A DNA stretch of 64,000 nt, taken from Crossaster papposus. Its lineage: Eukaryota > Echinodermata > Asteroidea > Velatida > Solasteridae. The stretch covers positions 310,001 to 374,000 of the forward strand of contig JBAIAA010000701.1 in the NCBI GenBank assembly GCA_037893245.1, read 5' to 3'. Position 1 is the stretch's first letter; each line of letters starts with the position of its first letter. Below, piece by piece: positions 21,975 to 35,408 of this stretch. A model generated the notes under the pieces. The model was not told the origin of the DNA. It did not search any database and worked only from the letters and a program-made list of their open reading frames with translations. A program made the position numbers and the translations under genes.

Positions 21975-24433
21975 CTTGCAGTTAAACCCTTTAGATGGAA
22001 TAAAATTAAGGACTATTAAAATAACACCAGTGTAAGGACACCTCAAGAAGTTTTATGTTTACATGATCAAATTTGGTTGCCATCACAGGGTTCCAGACTT
22101 GTAATCGAGTCATTCACATGCCACTTCACAAGTCAGTTCGGAAGTATAAAGAGGAACAATAACAAAGGCATGATTTTGTCAAAGTTCATTTCAATAGCTT
22201 GTGAGTTGACCAGAGACTAAATAACTTGTGATTGACTTGAGTGACCTGTGGTGACTTGTGACTGCCTCAATTACAACTGTGCAGGGTTTCCACTGAAATC
22301 TGAAAATCAAATCCCATGACTTTTCCAGAATTACAATATGACAATTTCCATGGCATTTATTGTAATTTTGCAGAGAAATGTTGTTTGAAAATGATACTGA
22401 TGAAAAGCTGATGTTGGGCTAATCATTTGTTCGCTTTTGAAAATGAGTTTTAATGAATAATGGCCTCCTCCTCCCCTTACAGCCATCCAATCCACCCACT
22501 TTAATATATATCAACTATACCATCAGCAAAGAAAAGACTGTCCCAAAACAGAAGAACCCCCTTCAGAATGTCAAAGTAATTCATTTGATATAAAGGGGTC
22601 ACTATGCAGTCATAGCTAGCTCTGGAGGCAAGGGGCGCCAACCCTTTCAGTGTTCCAGCTCTAGTAAACCTAAAGCCAAAGATAGGTCTGCGAGTACAGT
22701 ATAGAAAAATTGATGTATGTATTGGAAACTGGAAGACTGCCATAGCCACTACTAATACTATAGACTGGCAAGGATAATGGCCTATAAATTGATCATTATT
22801 CCGATATCCCATCAAAAACGGCCCATCCAAAATAACCCTTTCGCAATCTTGATTTCCATGGTTTTTCCAAGACTTAACCAAAAATTCCCAATTTGTCATA
22901 GCTTGTCCATGACAACTTTTCTTTCCACTACTTTTCATGACCCATGGAAACCCTACATCAGACACTTCAAGTCTAAAATATGTCCAACGGCATATATGTG
23001 CAGGTCCAATTGGACCCTCTATTCTAAAGTAAACGGTAGAAAAAATGGGCCTATAATTTTAATTACATGGGAAAACAAAATTATCCATTGGAACTTAAAG
23101 GGGTCGCAACGAGAAAGGATTTATTCCCTGCCCCTTCTCTCTCTCTCTAACAAAACAATTGTGTTAGGCCCGATAGCATAGTACTATAAAAGCAGTACGC
23201 CTACCTTTGTAATTTGTTCTGGGTTTGTTTATTAACTGTTGAAGACCTCAATTACAGTATTTCTTAAATCTGGCTACAAATCCCAAATGGCCTTGAATAT
23301 AATGTCTTTCTTACTGAGCCAAACTAGTCCCACCAAGGCCCAAGTGAAATGTTATAAAGTCCGACATTTTCCTGTTTATAGGCCTACTTAGGCTAAGCCT
23401 AAAGTTCTATACATTGAGTTTACCTACCCATTAAACAACAAATAACAAATTTGCTGGTAAATTTCTTTAGTTTTGGCATGATTTTTCGATTTTAGTGAAG
23501 TTGATGGGTAGGCCCTACCTAGCATCATAAGCATGAGTGGGGAAAATAAATGGTTTTGGTCTATCACTGTCAAAATTTGTCAACTTAATTATGCCTGCCC
23601 TTGGGTGGTTATACACTCAATCAGTCAGCCGATTAGTGTCCCAAATTTCCGGACCCCAGCTTTTTTTTTTATTATTTCGGCCTGACTAGGCTAGGCCTAC
23701 CCTAGCGTTAAACTTTGTTAACGTTAAATTTCACGGCGATGAAATTGTTAAGAATGAACCAGCATGCAGCAAGCACACGACAGATAACGTTTGTCAACAG
23801 GGGGCCCAATTTGGCAACACATTCGCGACATGATAATTATTGCACGACATGCATGAGGCCAGGAAAGTCGTGCGCCACGTTTAGTGTTTACAGGCGAGAC
23901 CCAAAACCCAGCACGCACGTAAAATTAACAACACGTTACGTTACATCAAAAAGTTAATCGACATGACCTTTACTAGCTTTGTAGAAAAATCTGGAAACTA
24001 AACTCACCGGAATGAAGAGCGATTTCGATCAACTGCCAATGAAAATCCAAAACTCAGAACAATCTGTAGCGCTATAAACGCGAAATATCGGTCTGGCTAA
24101 GTCAAGATCACACACACCGAATACATTAATTATGCACAGAACTGTCAGAAGAAATGTAAACAGTTGCCTTGGTTGTTTGTTGACGAATAGAACATGGCGG
24201 ATAAATACGTCATTCGAGTGACGCAACTAGTGTATACCATTTTTGTGTAGGGCTGTATGAACATATCCGACAAGGAAAGGAAAAATTGAAAACGAAATGC
24301 AATTCGTAAATAAACATAATAAAATAGAAGAACCAAAGCCAATTGTTTTAATTAATATCAAGGACAAAAAGTTGCAGAATTATTCTACCTACCGAGTGTA
24401 AAAATAGGAGTGTAGTAAAATTTTCAACGTACC
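21975..24433 (-). other. Presumed 5' UTR intron region of kinase copy 1
   Basis: An acceptor, CATCTAAAG|GG, lies just upstream of the kinase ATG at 21988-21990. A good minus-strand donor, CAG|GTACGT, lies at 24433-24431 in the CpG-rich patch. Other possible donors are at about 24008 (CCG|GTGAGT) and 23214 (AAAG|GTAGGC), so alternative first exons are possible. A 154-codon open frame at 22501-22965 overlaps repeat sequence and is not credible as a gene. TAGGCCTA-type words occur near 23380 and 23690. Confidence 0.45.
22282..22955. mobile_element. hAT-like non-autonomous element in each array unit
   Basis: CAGGGTTTCCA at the left faces the complement of TAGGGTTTCCATGG at the right, with CCATGACTTTTCC-type words inside both ends. 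CAGGG-type tips fit hAT elements. No clear 8-bp target duplication is seen, so it is old or wrongly bounded. Copies in the other units start near 29002, 35716, 42434, 49147, 55853 and 62603. It was present before the array amplified. Confidence 0.4.
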
Positions 24434-24720
24434 TGCCCTCCTTCCTACTACAATGGTACGGCCAACATCTACCGTACCGCCGGCCGGCGCGGGTTGCACA
24501 CTCGATCGTTCGATCGATCGAACGCGCTATACTATGTAAAACAAAAAGACAAGGAAATGACGCGCCCACTAGCGCCCTCTAGAAACGCGTCGCGTTCTAC
24601 TCGTACAGCGCGAGTGTTTACCCACCCACATCCGTGCATGTTTGTAAACATCGCTCGCTTTCGGCTATTTTTAAGCTGCACTGCGATTACTTTCCAAGCA
24701 AAATGGCATAACAAGCTGCC
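24434..24720 (-). promoter_or_regulatory. CpG-rich presumed promoter and first exon of kinase copy 1
   Basis: A CpG-dense patch containing GCCGGCCGGCGCGG and a near-perfect CGATCG palindrome at about 24503-24524. It lies directly upstream on the minus strand of the donor at 24433. It is the only clear CpG island-like sequence in the unit. Equivalent first-exon ends lie at 31153, 37867, 44585, 51298 and 58005. Copy 6 has four extra bases (GCGC) in the GCCGG block near 58053. Promoter function is inferred. Confidence 0.45.
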
Positions 24721-24907
24721 TCAATTTTTATGAAATTCAAACATTTCCGTTGGAATTTAACAAAAATTGGTCCCCACAATTTAGATTCAGACTTGTGACA
24801 AATTAAAAAATCGTACGATTCATGGCACGTGTGAGAGAACATCGGATTAATAATAACGCGTGTGTGGGGAGTACATTGGAGCTATTCGTTAAAATGTAAA
24901 CAAATCT

Positions 24908-25400
24908 GAACGGAGCATTAAGAAACTCACACAATTATTTAAAAAATGGCAAGATTTACAATGATGGCAAAATGGACCAAACGACCTGGGGTGAGAGAAA
25001 ATGTTAGAAGACGGAACACTGAAATCAATAAAACAATCTCTGAACAGAGCATTAAGAAGACCACACATTCAACAAATAAATAACAAATGGACCAATAAAA
25101 CGACCTGGGGAGAAAGAAAAGGGAAAAAGACGAGACACTGAAATTAATATTAACTGACATCCCTATTTGAACAGAGCATTAAAGAATTAGACCACACATT
25201 CAACAAATAAATAACAAATGGCACGATTGACAATAATGGCAAAAAGGACCAATAAAACGACCTGGGAAGTGGATACAAAATTAAAAAAGACAGAACACTG
25301 AAATCAATTTAGAATTAGGCTATTTTTACAGAACATTAAAGAAGACCACACATTCAATAAATAAATAAATGGCAGGATTGACTTTGGCAAAAAAAAGACA
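24908..25400. repeat. Degenerate tandem repeat of about 130-160 bp, roughly 4 copies
   Basis: The ordered words GAACAGAGCATTAA, CCACACATTCAA, AATAAATAAC, GGACCAATAAAACGACC and ACACTGAAAT recur about every 130-160 bp. Copies begin near 24908, 25038, 25170 and 25330. Equivalent blocks start near 31628, 38341, 45060, 51774 and 58486. No gene is present in it. Confidence 0.75.
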
Positions 25401-26051
25401 CACATTTACCCTGGTGACCTCCTCCTATCCCTTGCAATAATGAAGTGTATTTCACTGCTAATATTAATAGGAAAACCGATTATTCATACAGAAACAACAC
25501 TGGTAAAATAAAACACGGAATGAACATGCGAGTACTTTTTATTTTACTGTATTTTATTTCAAACCCAGTTGTGACTTATTAAAAGGGAAATGCACTTGGT
25601 ACATTTGCAAAAGGGCTAGAGAAAAAATGGTTTCCAATGTTATAGACCAGTCACATATCCACTATATAAGCCAACAAATTGTTTCCCACTATGAAAAGCA
25701 AATGCAGATTTTGTTTGGACTTTTCTTCCGCAAAACTGCTCAGGATTAATATGTTTTAATACATCATTTATTTATTGCAATTACCAACGTGAGTTGTGTA
25801 AACTCTAGTGACAATGTAAAGTGACGAGAGGTAACTGAAAGGAAATGAATGGCATAACAAGTAACGACCGTTTTGATTTGAAAGGAATTTTGCTTCTCAT
25901 CGTTCTTATACTTTCCTATATTAAAAATCACCAATTCGATTGCTTTTATAATCAATTTCCAATCTGATTTACTATTTCAAGCACAGGATTTTCGGGATTT
26001 TTCTATTTGTCAGGATTAAGTATTACATGTACACAGAATAAAGATGGTTTT

Positions 26052-26332
26052 GTTTCATGGTGGGAGGGGTTGTTTCATGTTGGGGGGGGGGGGGTTCATA
26101 TTGGGGGAGGGGGGGAGGGGTTGTTTCATGGTGGGGGGGGGGTTGTTTCATGGTGGGGGGGGGGGGGGTTTCATGGTGGGAGGGGGGTTGTTTCATGGTG
26201 GGGGTTATGGGGGGGGGGGGGGGTTATGGTAGGGGGTGGGGGGGGATTTCATGTTGGGGGGCGGTTCATATTGGGGGAGGGGGGGAGGGGTTGTTTCATG
26301 GTGGGGGGGGGGGGGGTGTTTCATGGTGGGGG
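26052..26332 (+). repeat. G-rich VNTR, unit 2
   Basis: Differs from unit 1 mainly in G-run lengths; the run before GGTTATGGTAGG is longer here. Confidence 0.93.
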
Positions 26333-26771
26333 AGATTTTTGTTCTTCATACCGGTAAATGCATCAGACAAGAAGACACCGCTAACTGCTGGAGGAGACCT
26401 GCTGCTGAAAAGGCAAGGAAAAGGTCTTGGAGCAACGGACTGGGCCTGCATGATGTTTTTATTTGGACTGATAAATGTAATTGCGCTTGCTGATAATCAG
26501 TTTGGTGAAATTGAGATGTGGTCATTTAGCAACAGAAACTGATACAAATTGAACCATGTCGAGTAGTGTAACCACATTTGGAGCATTAAATCTGCTTATT
26601 TTGTTCACCAAACTCGCAAGCTGCATGAGCACAAACACTGGAAAAGGGAAGGTAAAAGATACTCTTGAGGTGCAGAGGCTGCTGGGATTTGTTTCTACAG
26701 TACTGCTCTAAAAAGGTAGTTCTAACTTCCAGTATCTTGTCTCTTACCTCACCCTGCATTCAAATTATATC

Positions 26772-28694
26772 CTACTTCCAGTGTTTGGACATCTTCTTAC
26801 AAATATCCGCCATTGTTGGACGCCTTCTAAAATCAACATTCTGGCATTTTTTTCCAACTTGCCGCAATCGTCGAATTCCTGCTGCCTTTCCGATGTTGAT
26901 TAGCAGGTCTCCCAATGCATAAATTTCAGCAGGCTTGTTGAAGGGCGAGTCCCCCTCCATAACCTCTGGAGCCATCTGGGGACACTCCAGGTACATCTGG
27001 TTGATGAGATGCTCTGGAATACGGAGCCAGGGACCAGCCACCTCAAGACATGCATTGCCAAGATCAATAATCTTGGCAAGCCATCTTGTCTTCTTGCCCT
27101 CATTTGCTTTATACACAAGTATGTTGTCTGGTTTAATGTCACAGTGCACATATTCGTTGTTGTGCATGTGCAGCAAGCCCTCGCACACACGCCGTACAAC
27201 ACGCAGCCAGTTCTTGCGGGAGAGTGCTCCCGGGGTGCCACTCCAGTCCAGAGCATCCTGTAGAGTTGTTACCGACAGGGTGTTCTTATCGCCCACAAAC
27301 TCATACAGCATCGTCCGGAGGGGCCGCTGTTCCAACACACCGTACAGCTTGGGGAACGAGGGGTGCTCTCCAATGGCTGCCACAGCTATAATCTCCTGCC
27401 AAAGTGGTCCCTCCGAATCCTGTGCCTGCAGAACCTTGGCTGCAGCTACAGTGTCATCAGGCAAACGGACTGCAGTCACCTGAGCAAACGCCCCCTCTCC
27501 CACCATTCCACGGCACTGTCCATAGCGGTCGACCACAGCAGGCTTGATATGTCTGCAACTATACATCCTGCACCCAAGATGAGGATGGTAGACAATCTCC
27601 ACAGTGGCGGGTTTAGGAACAGCTCCTGGTGAGAGAGGCACTACTGGTGAGAAAGGTGCTTCCTGTGATGGAGCGCCCGGAGCTGACGGAGGGGCAACCT
27701 GTGACAGAGGGGCTACCTGTGACGGCGAGACGACCTGTGACGGCGGGGCTGCGTGTGACGGCGGGGCTGCCTGTGACGGCGGGGCTGCCTGTGAGGGCGG
27801 GACTACCTGTGACGGCGGGACTACCTGTGACGGCGGGACTACCTGTGACGTCGGGACTACCTGTGACGGCGGGACTACCTGTGACGGCGGGGCGGCCTGT
27901 GACGGCGAGGCTGCCTGTGACGGCGAGGCTGCCTGTGACGGCGGGACTACCTGTGAGGGCGGGACTGCCTGTGAGGGCGGGGCGGCCTGTGACGGCGAGG
28001 CTGCCTGTGACGGCGGGACTGCATGTGAGGGCGGGACTACCTGTGAGGGCGGGACTACCTGTGACGGAGAGACTGCCTGTGACGGCGGAGCTGCCTGTGA
28101 CAGCGGGGGTTGCAGTGGAGTAGGGGCGTCCGGTGATGGAGGGGCTGGTGGTGAGGGAGTTGCTAATGGCGACCCAGGGGCTGCTGTAAATGGAGGGGAT
28201 GCTGGCGACCCAGGGGCTGCTGATGACCCAGGGGCTGCTGATGACCCAGGAGCTGCTGATGACCCATGGGCTGCTGATGACCCAGCGGCTGCCGATGAAC
28301 TAGGGACTGCTGCCGATGGTGACCCGGTGGATTTTGCCGACACAGGGGCTGCACCTCTTTTCTTTCTATGAATGACATATTCCAGAATGAAATGTTAAAT
28401 AGTTTCAACTGTCAAATATTTTAGATTGATTCAGAATCAAGATATTTTGTCTTAATATTTTAAGTGTCCACTGCCTTTTGTTCTATAGAGGAAACTGTTG
28501 ACTAACTTGTCAAACATACTTTGTGTCTTGCGGTACGTCTTACATTTTTTGTCAGGTTAAAGATTTTCTTTTCAAAATGAAGGGTTTTGAACCAATACAT
28601 TCACAAATAAACAAGTAATTTATGTCAAAGGCATGCCCACTTACTTTTTATGGTAGAATATCGCACGTAGGGTTCTCCTCAGTCTTCCAGGCAT
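26772..28694 (-). CDS. PSQ-repeat protein kinase, copy 2
   Basis: Exons 28694-28645 and 28365-26772. The long-exon protein is identical to copy 1, including all catalytic motifs and the number of PSQ repeats. Confidence 0.9.
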
Positions 28695-31600
28695 CTTGCA
28701 GTTAAACCCTTTAGATGGAATAAAATTAAGGACTATTAAAATAACACCAGTGTAAGGACACCTCAAGAAGTTTTATGTTTACATGATCAAATTTGGTTGC
28801 CATCACAGGGTTCCAGACTTGTAATCGAGTCATTCACATGCCACTTCACAAGTCAGTTCGGAAGTATAAAGAGGAACAATAACAAAGGCATGATTTTGTC
28901 AAAGTTCATTTCAATAGCTTGTGAGTTGACCAGAGACTAAATAACTTGTGATTGACTTGAGTGACCTGTGGTGACTTGTGACTGCCTCAATTACAACTGT
29001 GCAGGGTTTCCACTGAAATCTGAAAATCAAATCCCATGACTTTTCCAGAATTACAATATGACAATTTCCATGGCATTTATTGTAATTTTGCAGAGAAATG
29101 TTGTTTGAAAATGATACTGATGAAAAGCTGATGTTGGGCTAATCATTTGTTCGCTTTTGAAAATGAGTTTTAATGAATAATGGCCTCCTCCTCCCCTTAC
29201 AGCCATCCAATCCACCCACTTTAATATATATCAACTATACCATCAGCAAAGAAAAGACTGTCCCAAAACAGAAGAACCCCCTTCAGAATGTCAAAGTAAT
29301 TCATTTGATATAAAGGGGTCACTATGCGGTCATAGCTAGCTCTGGAGGCAAGGGGCGCCAACCCTTTCAGTGTTCCAGCTCTAGTAAACCTAAAGCCAAA
29401 GATAGGTCTGCGAGTACAGTATAGAAAAATTGATGTATGTATTGGAAACTGGAAGACTGCCATAGCCACTACTAATACTATAGACTGGCAAGGATAATGG
29501 CCTATAAATTGATCATTATTCCGATATCCCATCAAAAACGGCCCATCCAAAATAACCCTTTCGCAATCTTGATTTCCATGGTTTTTCCAAGACTTAACCA
29601 AAAATTCCCAATTTGTCATAGCTTGTCCATGACAACTTTTCTTTCCACTACTTTTCATGACCCATGGAAACCCTACATCAGACACTTCAAGTCTAAAATA
29701 TGTCCAACGGCATATATGTGCAGGTCCAATTGGACCCTCTATTCTAAAGTAAACGGTAGAAAAAATGGGCCTATAATTTTAATTACATGGGAAAACAAAA
29801 TTATCCATTGGAACTTAAAGGGGTCGCAACGAGAAAGGATTTATTCCCTGCCCCTTCTCTCTCTCTCTAACAAAACAATTGTGTTAGGCCCGATAGCATA
29901 GTACTATAAAAGCAGTACGCCTACCTTTGTAATTTGTTCTGGGTTTGTTTATTAACTGTTGAAGACCTTAATTACAGTATTTCTTAAATCTGGCTACAAA
30001 TCCCAAATGGCCTTGAATATAATGTCTTTCTTACTGAGCCAAACTAGTCCCACCAAGGCCCAAGTGAAATGTTATAAAGTCCGACATTTTCCTGTTTATA
30101 GGCCTACTTAGGCTAAGCCTAAAGTTCTATACATTGAGTTTACCTACCCATTAAACAACAAATAACAAATTTGCTGGTAAATTTCTTTAGTTTTGGCATG
30201 ATTTTTCGATTTTAGTGAAGTTGATGGGTAGGCCCTACCTAGCATCATAAGCATGAGTGGGGAAAATAAATGGTTTTGGTCTATCACTGTCAAAATTTGT
30301 CAACTTAATTATGCCTGCCCTTGGGTGGTTATACACTCAATCAGTCAGCCGATTAGTGTCCCAAATTTCCGGACCCCAGCTTTTTTTTTTATTATTTCGG
30401 CCTGACTAGGCTAGGCCTACCCTAGCGTTAAACTTTGTTAACGTTAAATTTCACGGCGATGAAATTGTTAAGAATGAACCAGCATGCAGCAAGCACACGA
30501 CAGATAACGTTTGTCAACAGGGGGCCCAATTTGGCAACACATTCGCGACATGATAATTATTGCACGACATGCATGAGGCCAGGAAAGTCGTGCGCCACGT
30601 TTAGTGTTTACAGGCGAGACCCAAAACCCAGCACGCACGTAAAATTAACAACACGTTACGTTACATCAAAAAGTTAATCGACATGACCTTTACTAGCTTT
30701 GTAGAAAAATCTGGAAACTAAACTCACCGGAATGAAGAGCGATTTCGATCAACTGCCAATGAAAATCCAAAACTCAGAACAATCTGTAGCGCTATAAACG
30801 CGAAATATCGGTCTGGCTAAGTCAAGATCACACACACCGAATAAATTAATTATGCACAGAACTGTCAGAAGAAATGTAAACAGTTGCCTTGGTTGTTTGT
30901 TGACGAATAGAACATGGCGGATAAATACGTCATTCGAGTGACGCAACTAGTGTATACCATTTTTGTGTAGGGCTGTATGAACATATCCGACAAGGAAAGG
31001 AAAAATTGAAAACGAAATGCAATTCGTAAATAAACATAATAAAATAGAAGAACCAAAGCCAATTGTTTTAATTAATATCAAGGACAAAAAGTTGCAGAAT
31101 TATTCTACCTACCGAGTGTAAAAATAGGAGTGTAGTAAAATTTTCAACGTACCTGCCCTCCTTCCTACTACAATGGTACGGCCAACATCTACCGTACCGC
31201 CGGCCGGCGCGGGTTGCACACTCGATCGTTCGATCGATCGAACGCGCTATACTATGTAAAACAAAAAGACAAGGAAATGACGCGCCCACTAGCGCCCTCT
31301 AGAAACGCGTCGCGTTCTACTCGTACAGCGCGAGTGTTTACCCACCCACATCCGTGCATGTTTGTAAACATCGCTCGCTTTCGGCTATTTTTAAGCTGCA
31401 CTGCGATTACTTTCCAAGCAAAATGGCATAACAAGCTGCCTCAATTTTTATGAAATTCAAACATTTCCGTTGGAATTTAACAAAAATTGGTCCCCACAAT
31501 TTAGATTCAGACTTGTGACAAATTAAAAAATCGTACGATTCATGGCACGTGTGAGAGAACATCGGATTAATAATAACGCGTGTGTGGGGAGTACATTGGA

Positions 31601-32771
31601 GCTATTCGTTAAAATGTAAACAAATCTGAACGGAGCATTAAGAAACTCACACAATTATTTAAAAAATGGCAAGATTTACAATGATGGCAAAATGGACCAA
31701 ACGACCTGGGGTGAGAGAAAATGTTAGAAGACGGAACACTGAAATCAATAAAACAATCTCTGAACAGAGCATTAAGAAGACCACACATTCAACAAATAAA
31801 TAACAAATGGACCAATAAAACGACCTGGGGAGAAAGAAAAGGGAAAAAGACGAGACACTGAAATTAATATTAACTGACATCCCTATTTGAACAGAGCATT
31901 AAAGAATTAGACCACACATTCAACAAATAAATAACAAATGGCACGATTGACAATAATGGCAAAAAGGACCAATAAAACGACCTGGGAAGTGGATACAAAA
32001 TTAAAAAAGACAGAACACTGAAATCAATTTAGAATTAGGCTATTTTTACAGAACATTAAAGAAGACCACACATTCAATAAATAAATAAATGGCAGGATTG
32101 ACTTTGGCAAAAAAAAGACACACATTTACCCTGGTGACCTCCTCCTATCCCTTGCAATAATGAAGTGTATTTCACTGCTAATATTAATAGGAAAACCGAT
32201 TATTCATACAGAAACAACACTGGTAAAATAAAACACGGAATGAACATGCGAGTACTTGTTATTTTACTGTATTTTATTTCAAACCCAGTTGTGACTTATT
32301 AAAAGGGAAATGCACTTGGTACATTTGCAAAAGGGCTAGAGAAAAAATGGTTTCCAATGTTATAGACCAGTCACATATCCACTATATAAGCCAACAAATT
32401 GTTTCCCACTATGAAAAGCAAATGCAGATTTTGTTTGGACTTTTCTTCCGCAAAACTGCTCAGGATTAATATGTTTTAATACATCATTTATTTATTGCAA
32501 TTACCAACGTGAGTTGTGTAAACTCTAGTGACAATGTAAAGTGACGAGAGGTAACTGAAAGGAAATGAATGGCATAACAAGTAACGACCGTTTTGATTTG
32601 AAAGGAATTTTGCTTCTCATCGTTCTTATACTTTCCTATATTAAAAATCACCAATTCGATTGCTTTTATAATCAATTTCCAATCTGATTTACTATTTCAA
32701 GCACAGGATTTTCGGGATTTTTCTATTTGTCAGGATTAAGTATTACATGTACACAGAATAAAGATGGTTTT

Positions 32772-33047
32772 GTTTCATGGTGGGAGGGGTTGTTTCATGT
32801 TGGGGGGGGGGGGGGGGGTTCATATTGGGGGAGGGGGGAGGGGTTGTTTCATGGTGGGGGGGGGGGTTGTTTCATGGTGGGGGGGGGGTTTCATGGTGGG
32901 AGGGGGGTTGTTTCATGGTGGGGGTTATGGGGGGGGGGGTTATGGTAGGGGGTGGGGGGGGATTTCATGTTGGGGGGCGGTTCATATTGGGGGAGGGGGG
33001 GAGGGGTTGTTTCATGGTGGGGGGGGGGGGTGTTTCATGGTGGGGGA
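32772..33047 (+). repeat. G-rich VNTR, unit 3
   Basis: The first G run after CATGTT is longer than in units 1 and 2, while several later runs are shorter. This accounts for most of the change in unit length. Confidence 0.93.
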
Positions 33048-33485
33048 GATTTTTGTTCTTCATACCGGTAAATGCATCAGACAAGAAGACACCGCTAACT
33101 GCTGGAGGAGACCTGCTGCTGAAAAGGCAAGGAAAAGGTCTTGGAGCAACGGACTGGGCCTGCATGATGTTTTTATTTGGACTGATAAATGTAATTGCGC
33201 TTGCTGATAATCAGTTTGGTGAAATTGAGATGTGGTCATTTAGCAACAGAAACTGATACAAATTGAACCATGTCGAGTAGTGTAACCACATTTGGAGCAT
33301 TAAATCTGCTTATTTTGTTCACCAAACTCGCAAGCTGCATGAGCACAAACACTGGAAAAGGGAAGGTAAAAGATACTCTTGAGGTGCAGAGGCTGCTGGG
33401 ATTTGTTTCTACAGTACTGCTCTAAAAAGGTAGTTCTAACTTCCAGTATCTTGTCTCTTACCTCACCCTGCATTCAAATTATATC

Positions 33486-35408
33486 CTACTTCCAGTGTTT
33501 GGACATCTTCTTACAAATATCCGCCATTGTTGGACGCCTTCTAAAATCAACATTCTGGCATTTTTTTCCAACTTGCCGCAATCGTCGAATTCCTGCTGCC
33601 TTTCCGATGTTGATTAGCAGGTCTCCCAATGCATAAATTTCAGCAGGCTTGTTGAAGGGCGAGTCCCCCTCCATAACCTCTGGAGCCATCTGGGGACACT
33701 CCAGGTACATCTGGTTGATGAGATGCTCTGGAATACGGAGCCAGGGACCAGCCACCTCAAGACATGCATTGCCAAGATCAATAATCTTGGCAAGCCATCT
33801 TGTCTTCTTGCCCTCATTTGCTTTATACACAAGTATGTTGTCTGGTTTAATGTCACAGTGCACATATTCGTTGTTGTGCATGTGCAGCAAGCCCTCGCAC
33901 ACACGCCGTACAACACGCAGCCAGTTCTTGCGGGAGAGTGCTCCCGGGGTGCCACTCCAGTCCAGAGCATCCTGTAGAGTTGTTACCGACAGGGTGTTCT
34001 TATCGCCCACAAACTCATACAGCATCGTCCGGAGGGGCCGCTGTTCCAACACACCGTACAGCTTGGGGAACGAGGGGTGCTCTCCAATGGCTGCCACAGC
34101 TATAATCTCCTGCCAAAGTGGTCCCTCCGAATCCTGTGCCTGCAGAACCTTGGCTGCAGCTACAGTGTCATCAGGCAAACGGACTGCAGTCACCTGAGCA
34201 AACGCCCCCTCTCCCACCATTCCACGGCACTGTCCATAGCGGTCGACCACAGCAGGCTTGATATGTCTGCAACTATACATCCTGCACCCAAGATGAGGAT
34301 GGTAGACAATCTCCACAGTGGCGGGTTTAGGAACAGCTCCTGGTGAGAGAGGCACTACTGGTGAGAAAGGTGCTTCCTGTGATGGAGCGCCCGGAGCTGA
34401 CGGAGGGGCAACCTGTGACAGAGGGGCTACCTGTGACGGCGAGACGACCTGTGACGGCGGGGCTGCGTGTGACGGCGGGGCTGCCTGTGACGGCGGGGCT
34501 GCCTGTGAGGGCGGGACTACCTGTGACGGCGGGACTACCTGTGACGGCGGGACTACCTGTGACGTCGGGACTACCTGTGACGGCGGGACTACCTGTGACG
34601 GCGGGGCGGCCTGTGACGGCGAGGCTGCCTGTGACGGCGAGGCTGCCTGTGACGGCGGGACTACCTGTGAGGGCGGGACTGCCTGTGAGGGCGGGGCGGC
34701 CTGTGACGGCGAGGCTGCCTGTGACGGCGGGACTGCATGTGAGGGCGGGACTACCTGTGAGGGCGGGACTACCTGTGACGGAGAGACTGCCTGTGACGGC
34801 GGAGCTGCCTGTGACAGCGGGGGTTGCAGTGGAGTAGGGGCGTCCGGTGATGGAGGGGCTGGTGGTGAGGGAGTTGCTAATGGCGACCCAGGGGCTGCTG
34901 TAAATGGAGGGGATGCTGGCGACCCAGGGGCTGCTGATGACCCAGGGGCTGCTGATGACCCAGGAGCTGCTGATGACCCATGGGCTGCTGATGACCCAGC
35001 GGCTGCCGATGAACTAGGGACTGCTGCCGATGGTGACCCGGTGGATTTTGCCGACACAGGGGCTGCACCTCTTTTCTTTCTATGAATGACATATTCCAGA
35101 ATGAAATGTTAAATAGTTTCAACTGTCAAATATTTTAGATTGATTCAGAATCAAGATATTTTGTCTTAATATTTTAAGTGTCCACTGCCTTTTGTTCTAT
35201 AGAGGAAACTGTTGACTAACTTGTCAAACATACTTTGTGTCTTGCGGTACGTCTTACATTTTTTGTCAGGTTAAAGATTTTCTTTTCAAAATGAAGGGTT
35301 TTGAACCAATACATTCACAAATAAACAAGTAATTTATGTCAAAGGCATGCCCACTTACTTGTTATGGTAGAATATCGCACGTAGGGTTCTCCTCAGTCTT
35401 CCAGGCAT
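33486..35408 (-). CDS. PSQ-repeat protein kinase, copy 3
   Basis: Exons 35408-35359 and 35079-33486. The long exon gives the same protein as copy 1. The short exon carries one substitution near its end (G at 35361), which changes a lysine codon (AAA) to AAC, Asn, at residue 16. This is the only coding substitution I noticed in the short exons. Confidence 0.89.

Larger units (their letters stand above)
18839..25555. repeat. Kinase array unit 1
   Basis: First of seven head-to-tail units. The boundary is set where transposon sequence gives way to sequence shared by all units (ATTTCAAACCC). From left to right the unit holds a 0.5-kb spacer without a gene, a G-rich VNTR, 0.4 kb of kinase 3' flank, the kinase gene, about 2.4 kb of presumed 5' UTR intron with an hAT-like MITE, a CpG-rich promoter patch and a degenerate tandem repeat. 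Private variants I noticed include G at 18986, G at 19899, A at 22608 and C at 24124. Confidence 0.95.
25556..32275. repeat. Kinase array unit 2
   Basis: 6720 bp with the same order of parts as unit 1. Private variants noticed are T near 29969 and G near 32258. From this unit on, the unit 1 private bases are replaced by the form common to the rest of the array. Confidence 0.95.

Noticed and set aside
22501-22965. A 154-codon minus-strand frame in each unit
   Set aside because: It overlaps the hAT-like repeat (CCATGACTTTTCC words), has no domain, and a single-base insertion shortens it to 116 codons in unit 6.
24191-24250. Short plus-strand frame starting ATGGCGGATAAA
   Set aside because: Only 18 codons before a stop and no supporting splice donor in frame; better read as a YY1-like promoter word.
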